Origin: an uncultured Oscillospiraceae bacterium
Lineage (GTDB): Bacteria > Bacillota > Clostridia > Oscillospirales > Oscillospiraceae
Direction of reading: 5' to 3'
DNA length: 10,491 nucleotides
Assembly: GCA_904398675.1 (NCBI GenBank)
Contig: CAJFPI010000178.1
Coordinates: forward strand, 1-10,491
Shown: in pieces, positions 6,532 through 10,491 of the stretch
Layout: every line of letters starts with the position of its first letter
Numbering within the stretch: the first letter of the stretch is position 1
The notes under the pieces: generated by a model
The model's input: only the letters and a program-made list of their open reading frames with translations
Told to the model about the DNA's origin: nothing
The model's database searches: none
Translations under genes and position numbers: made by a program

Positions 6532-7041
6532 GTGCAGCTCGCCCTTGTGCCTTGGGAGGAGGCGTTCATCCCCTCCGTGGCCCGGTACGCCGACAACCCC
6601 CGGATCGCCGCCAATCTGCGGGACGTGTTTCCCTGGCCCTATGCAGAGGAGGACGCGGCCTGGTTTGTCCGGGACTGCATGGCCCGGGACGGGCAGAATG
6701 CCCTCTTCCGCGCCATCACCGCGGACGGAGCATGTGTGGGCAGCATCAGCGTGGCGGTGGGGACGGATGTCTACCGCCGCAGCGGGGAGCTGGGCTACTG
6801 GCTGGCGGAGCCCTTCTGGGGCAGGGGGATCATGACATGGGCGGTGGAGGAGATCTGCCGGGAGGCGTTTGCCGCCTTCGACATCGTCCGGATCTTTGCC
6901 GAGCCCTATGCCTATAACACAGGCTCCCGCCGGGTGCTGGAGAAAGCGGGCTTTACCCTGGAGGGGGTGCTGCGGCGCAGCGTCCTGAAAAACGGGAGGA
7001 TGCACGACTCCTGTATCTATGCACTGCTGCGGGAGGAGTAA
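6532..7041 (+). CDS. GNAT family N-acetyltransferase (RimJ/RimL-like)
   Basis: This is a 169-residue acetyl-CoA-dependent acyltransferase of the GNAT fold, closest in pattern to RimJ/RimL-type enzymes that acetylate protein N-termini or small molecules. The middle holds G-E-L-G-Y-W-L-A-E-P-F-W-G-R-G-I (85-100), which includes the acetyl-CoA pyrophosphate-binding loop W-G-R-G-I. It is followed by the helix TWAVEEICREAF. The C-terminal third has N129-T-G-S-R-R-V-L-E-K-A-G-F and G-V-L-R-R-S-V-L-K-N-G-R-M-H-D, both characteristic of the subfamily. It starts at GTG 6532 with AAGGAGG (6516-6522) 9 nt upstream, overlapping the rseP stop. The substrate is unknown. A GNAT gene is not a standard member of this cluster, so its position looks like an insertion. 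Confidence 0.9.
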   Translation: MQLALVPWEEAFIPSVARYADNPRIAANLRDVFPWPYAEEDAAWFVRDCMARDGQNALFRAITADGACVGSISVAVGTDVYRRSGELGYWLAEPFWGRGIMTWAVEEICREAFAAFDIVRIFAEPYAYNTGSRRVLEKAGFTLEGVLRRSVLKNGRMHDSCIYALLREE

Positions 7042-7061
7042 AGGCGGGAGTTCCACGCCTT

Positions 7062-7091
7062 GGGGGACGGGTATGGGGATACCCGTCCTTC
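7062..7091 (+). terminator. Strong hairpin between the GNAT gene and ispG; possible terminator or attenuator
   Basis: Ten uninterrupted Watson-Crick pairs join 7065-7074 to 7079-7088 around a GGGG loop. Two G-U pairs and a G-C pair extend the stem to 7062-7091. A T-rich but interrupted stretch (ATTTGTTTG, 7094-7102) follows the stem. A weaker stem, AAGGCG (7041-7046) with CGCCTT (7056-7061), directly precedes it. Without a clean T run, termination would be partial at best. An mRNA 3'-end stabiliser for the upstream genes is an equal possibility. The ispG ribosome binding site lies about 14 nt past the stem. Confidence 0.5.
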
Positions 7092-7119
7092 CGATTTGTT
7101 TGATGGGAGGAGCGTACAG

Positions 7120-8157
7120 ATGACAAAACAAATCCATGTGGGCGCGGTTGCCGTGGGCGGCGGCGCGCCGGTGAGCATCCAGTCCATGTGCTCCACCAAG
7201 ACCCACGACGTGGATGCCACGGTGGATCAGATCCAGCGGCTGGAGGAGGCGGGGTGCGAGATCATCCGGGTGGCGGTGCCGGATCTAGCGGCGGCCAGGG
7301 CGGTGGGCGCCATCAAGGGCCGCATCCACATCCCCCTTGTCACCGATATCCACTTTGACTACCGCCTGGCCCTGGAGTGCGTGGACCAGGGGGCGGACAA
7401 GATCCGGATCAATCCCGGCAACATCGGCTCCGAGGAGCGGGTGAAGGCGGTGGCGGACGCCTGCCGCGCCCGGCATGTGCCTATCCGCATCGGCGTCAAC
7501 GGCGGGTCCCTGGAAAAGCCGCTTTTGGAGAAATACGGCGGCGCCACCGCCGAGGCCCTGGCGGAGAGCGCCATGGGCCACGCGGCCCTTCTGGAGAAGT
7601 TTGATTTCACGGATATCTGCATCTCGGTGAAGTGCTCCTCCGTCCCGGTGACGGTGGCGGCCTACCGCCTGCTCCATGAGCGGTGTCCCTACCCCCTCCA
7701 CCTGGGGGTCACCGAGGCGGGCACGCCCTCTATGGGCATCATCAAGTCCGCCATGGGCATCGGGGGCCTTTTGTGCCTCGGCATCGGCGACACCCTCCGG
7801 GTGACGCTGACGGCGGACCCGGTGGAGGAGATCTATGCGGCAAAGAAGATCCTGCAGGCGGCGGAGCTGCGCCGGGAGGGGCCGAACCTCATCGCCTGTC
7901 CCACCTGCGGCCGCACCAACATTGACCTCATCGCCCTGGCGGAGGAGGTGGAGCGGCGGCTGGCGGGCTGCAAAAAGCCCATCACTGTGGCGGTGATGGG
8001 GTGCGCGGTGAACGGCCCCGGCGAGGCCGCGGCGGCGGACGTGGGGATTGCCGGCGGCAGCGGCGAGGGCCTGCTGTTTCGGAAGGGGAAGATCCTTCGG
8101 AAACTGCCCCAGGACCAGCTGGTGGACGCGCTGATGGAGGAGATCGCGTCGCTGTGA
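7120..8157 (+). CDS. ispG: 4-hydroxy-3-methylbut-2-enyl diphosphate synthase (flavodoxin/ferredoxin-dependent)
   Basis: IspG reductively opens the cyclic diphosphate MEcPP to HMBPP, the penultimate step of the MEP pathway, using a [4Fe-4S] cluster. From ATG 7120 it is 345 residues, normal for the short bacterial form. The N-terminal TIM barrel carries S-I-Q-S-M, H-F-D-Y, K-I-R-I-N-P-G-N-I-G and G-V-N-G-G-S-L-E-K. The C-terminal cluster domain has CPTC (Cys260 and Cys263) and MGCAVNGPGE (Cys295, with Glu302 as the expected fourth ligand). The frame is open to TTG 7060, but ATG 7120 has GGGAGGAG 7 nt upstream and gives the family N-terminus. A start at 7060 would fall inside the hairpin region. 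With dxr and uppS in the same cluster, it feeds lipid-carrier synthesis. Confidence 0.96.
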   Translation: MTKQIHVGAVAVGGGAPVSIQSMCSTKTHDVDATVDQIQRLEEAGCEIIRVAVPDLAAARAVGAIKGRIHIPLVTDIHFDYRLALECVDQGADKIRINPGNIGSEERVKAVADACRARHVPIRIGVNGGSLEKPLLEKYGGATAEALAESAMGHAALLEKFDFTDICISVKCSSVPVTVAAYRLLHERCPYPLHLGVTEAGTPSMGIIKSAMGIGGLLCLGIGDTLRVTLTADPVEEIYAAKKILQAAELRREGPNLIACPTCGRTNIDLIALAEEVERRLAGCKKPITVAVMGCAVNGPGEAAAADVGIAGGSGEGLLFRKGKILRKLPQDQLVDALMEEIASL

Positions 8158-8196
8158 GGCGGCGGGAGGAGATATCAACAGAGGAATGGGAGGACC

Positions 8197-10491
8197 ATGG
8201 CACAGAAAATTCCTTTTTTTGAACTGTTTCCCTCTTTGGACCTGAGCCGGGGGCTGCGCCTGGCGCTGAGCGACGCGTGGCTGTCCGCGGTGGAGCTGTG
8301 CCGCGCCCAGCGGTCCATGACCCTGGCGCTGACGGCCAGCTGCGCCCTGGGGGAGAGCGCTTTGGGAGAGCTGCGGGAGAGCATCGCGGGGGCCTATGAT
8401 CTCAAGGACGTCTCCATCCGCCTGGCGGTGGAGGCCCCCGCCGGCGGGGCCGGACCGGCCAAGGGAGGCGGGAGCGAGGGCGGACAGCAGATCATCATGG
8501 GCGGCCCCATCAAGGGGAAGGTACAGCCCATGACGGGGCTGAACCCGAAGATGGGGCAGGTGGTGGTGGAGGGGCGGGTGTTCTTCTCCGACCTCTATGA
8601 GACCCGCCGCCCGGGCGTGTTCTGCCTCACCTTTGACATGACGGACAACCAGACCTCCGTGCGGGTGACAAAATACCTGCAGAAGGCGGAGAAGGACGCC
8701 CTGAAGGGCGGCGTCAAGCCGGGCATGTGGCTGCAGGTCCAGGGATTTATGAAGCTCAACCGGGACGGCAGCGACGTGCTGCTGGACCCGAAAAATATTG
8801 TGGCCGTGTCCCACCAGATGCGGCAGGACACGGCGGAGGTCAAGCGGGTGGAGCTGCACCTGCACACCTCCTATTCCAACATGGACGCCACCACGCCGGT
8901 GGGGCCGAAGAACGGGCCGGAGAGCAATGTGATCAAGCGGGCAGAGGCCTGGGGCCATCCGGCCATCGCCATCACGGACCACGGCGTGGCCCAGGCCTTT
9001 CCCGACGCGTGGCACTCCGCCAAGGACATCAAGCTCCTCTACGGCATGGAGGGCTATTTTGTCAACAACCTGGACGACCGCATCGCCGTCCACGGCGGGG
9101 GAGATTTTTCCTTTGACGACGCCTATGTGGCCTTTGACATAGAGACCACCGGCCTTCGCTCCCGGGAGGACGCCATCACGGAGATCGGCGCGGTGGTGAT
9201 CGAGGGCGGGGAGATCCGGGAGCGGTTCCAGACCTTTGTGAATCCGGGCCGCCCCCTGACGCCGGAGATCGTGGCCCTCACCGGCATTACCGACGCCATG
9301 CTGAAGGACGCCCCCCAGCCCCGGGAGGCCCTGGCGGACTTCCTGCGTTTCGTGGGGGACCGGCCTCTGGTGGCCCACAACGCGGAGTTTGACATCGGCT
9401 TTATCCGCCAGGGGTGCCTGCGGGAGGGGTACGCCTTCGATCCCACCTATGTGGACACCCTGATCCTGGCGCAAAATCTGCTGCCGGGGCTTGGAAAATA
9501 TAAGCTGGACATTGTGGCCGAGCACCTGAAACTCCCCGCCTTCCAGCACCACCGGGCCAGCGACGACGCCGCCACCTGCGGCCTCTTCCTGCCCCATTTC
9601 TTTGCAAAGCTGCGGGAGGCGGGCCTCACCCGGCTGCAGGAAGTCAACGAGCATATGCTGACCCTGCGGCCCAAGGGTACGGCGAACCGCCGGCCCCGGC
9701 ACATCATCCTGATTGCCAAGAACAAGGTGGGGCTGAAAAACCTCTACCAGCTCATCTCCGTCTCCAACCTCAAGTACTTCAAGCGGGTGCCGGTGGTGCC
9801 CAAGACGGAGCTGATGGCCCACCGGGAGGGCCTGATCGTGGGCAGCGCCTGCGAGGCGGGGGAGCTGTTCCAGGCTGTGGTGGACAACAAGGACTGGGCG
9901 GAGCTTAGGCGCATCGCCTCCTTCTACGACTTTCTGGAGATCCAGCCCCTCTGCAACAACGCCTTCATGCTCCGGGAGGGGAAGGTCCACAGCGAGGAGG
10001 AGCTGCGGGACTTCAACCGCACCATCGTCCGCCTGGGCGAGGAGCTGGGAAAGCCGGTGTGCGCCACCGGGGACGTCCACTTCCTGGACCCGGAGGACGA
10101 GATCTACCGGCACATCCTGCTGGACACCAAGAAGTTTGCCGACTGCGACGCGCCGCTGCCCATCTACTTCAAGACTACAGACGAGATGCTGGAGGAGTTC
10201 GCCTATCTGGGGGAGGAGAAGGCCTTTGAGGTGGTGGTGACCAACACCCGGGCCATCGCCGACCAGGTGGAGCGGTTTGACCTGCTGCCAAAGGGCAAGC
10301 TCTTCCCGCCGCGGCTGGAAAACTCGGAGGAGGACTTAAACCGCCTGGTGTGGGACAAGGTCCACGAGCTCTACGGTGACGATCCGCCCCAACTGATCGT
10401 GGACCGGCTGAATGTGGAGCTGAGCGGCATCCTGGGCAAGTATGACGTGGTGTACATGTCCGCCCAAAAGCTGGTGCAGCGGAGCCTGGAG
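8197..10491 (+). CDS. polC: DNA polymerase III subunit alpha, PolC type (3' end beyond window)
   Basis: PolC is the replicative polymerase of Bacillota, with built-in 3'-5' proofreading. The first 765 residues are visible; the catalytic polymerase domain lies beyond the window. Order: an N-terminal part of about 85 residues, a Gly/Ala-rich linker (about 86-107), an OB-fold (about 108-205), and the first half of the PHP domain with H221-L-H223 and I-T-D-H-G. A DEDD exonuclease is inserted next: ExoI D314-I-E316, ExoII H394-N-A-E-F-D399, ExoIII H452-R-A-S-D-D457. The PHP domain then resumes, including A-T-G-D-V-H-F-L. All proofreading residues are intact. ATG 8197 has GGAGG only 3 nt upstream and no in-frame start shortly before it. 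The N-terminus looks shorter than in Bacillus PolC. The gene follows ispG after 39 nt. Confidence 0.96.
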   Translation, partial: MAQKIPFFELFPSLDLSRGLRLALSDAWLSAVELCRAQRSMTLALTASCALGESALGELRESIAGAYDLKDVSIRLAVEAPAGGAGPAKGGGSEGGQQIIMGGPIKGKVQPMTGLNPKMGQVVVEGRVFFSDLYETRRPGVFCLTFDMTDNQTSVRVTKYLQKAEKDALKGGVKPGMWLQVQGFMKLNRDGSDVLLDPKNIVAVSHQMRQDTAEVKRVELHLHTSYSNMDATTPVGPKNGPESNVIKRAEAWGHPAIAITDHGVAQAFPDAWHSAKDIKLLYGMEGYFVNNLDDRIAVHGGGDFSFDDAYVAFDIETTGLRSREDAITEIGAVVIEGGEIRERFQTFVNPGRPLTPEIVALTGITDAMLKDAPQPREALADFLRFVGDRPLVAHNAEFDIGFIRQGCLREGYAFDPTYVDTLILAQNLLPGLGKYKLDIVAEHLKLPAFQHHRASDDAATCGLFLPHFFAKLREAGLTRLQEVNEHMLTLRPKGTANRRPRHIILIAKNKVGLKNLYQLISVSNLKYFKRVPVVPKTELMAHREGLIVGSACEAGELFQAVVDNKDWAELRRIASFYDFLEIQPLCNNAFMLREGKVHSEEELRDFNRTIVRLGEELGKPVCATGDVHFLDPEDEIYRHILLDTKKFADCDAPLPIYFKTTDEMLEEFAYLGEEKAFEVVVTNTRAIADQVERFDLLPKGKLFPPRLENSEEDLNRLVWDKVHELYGDDPPQLIVDRLNVELSGILGKYDVVYMSAQKLVQRSLE

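Noticed and set aside
7285..10113. Very long open reading frame (942 codons) on the - strand across ispG and polC
   Set aside because: Its codons align exactly with the sense codons of ispG and polC, which share one frame. Antisense stops in this register require sense TTA, CTA or TCA codons, which are very rare here; the frame ends exactly at a CTA codon of ispG at 7285. The translation is low-complexity, rich in His, Arg, Gly and Leu, with no recognisable domain.
1..10491. Search for CRISPR arrays, insertion sequences, tRNA/rRNA genes, phage genes or defence systems
   Set aside because: No spaced direct repeats, transposase motifs, terminal inverted repeats or tRNA-like cloverleaf were seen by eye, and nearly all sequence is taken up by recognised housekeeping genes.

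Overview
The window is GC-rich, densely packed bacterial DNA with every gene on the + strand. Gene content and order (pyrH-frr-uppS-cdsA-dxr-rseP, then ispG and a PolC-type polymerase) are those of a low-G+C-lineage Gram-positive (Bacillota). PolC, strong AGGAGG-type ribosome binding sites, GC-rich codon use and Clostridia-like protein variants suggest a GC-rich gut clostridium of the Oscillospiraceae/Ruminococcaceae type (Flavonifractor/Lawsonibacter-like). That genus-level placement is inference.

Region 1 (1-1104): the tail of an ABC transporter ATPase gene overlaps a gene for an ABC-2 type permease, so together they look like a two-component exporter. Region 2 (1105-1280): an unusually long, perfect hairpin terminator ends the transporter operon. 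A good sigma-A-like promoter and a strong Shine-Dalgarno site then start the next one.

Region 3 (1281-6517): pyrH (UMP kinase), frr (ribosome recycling factor), uppS (undecaprenyl diphosphate synthase), cdsA (CDP-diacylglycerol synthase), dxr (first committed MEP-pathway step) and rseP (site-2 protease). The genes are tightly spaced or overlapping, except for a 128-nt GC-rich, hairpin-rich gap between frr and uppS. Region 4 (6518-7119): a GNAT acetyltransferase gene followed by a 78-nt gap holding a strong perfect hairpin. Region 5 (7120-10491): ispG (a late MEP-pathway Fe-S enzyme), then polC (replicative DNA polymerase III alpha), cut by the window end after 765 codons and before its polymerase domain.

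The genes link nucleotide supply (pyrH), translation (frr), membrane lipid and cell-wall carrier synthesis (cdsA; dxr and ispG making the isoprenoid precursors that uppS polymerises), membrane proteolysis (rseP) and replication (polC). This is a conserved housekeeping 'growth' cluster. I found no convincing undescribed system. The less ordinary points are the GNAT gene plus hairpin inserted between rseP and ispG, the structured frr-uppS gap, the long ATPase/permease overlap, the replacement of the usual rpsB-tsf upstream neighbours by a transporter operon, and a PolC with a short N-terminus.
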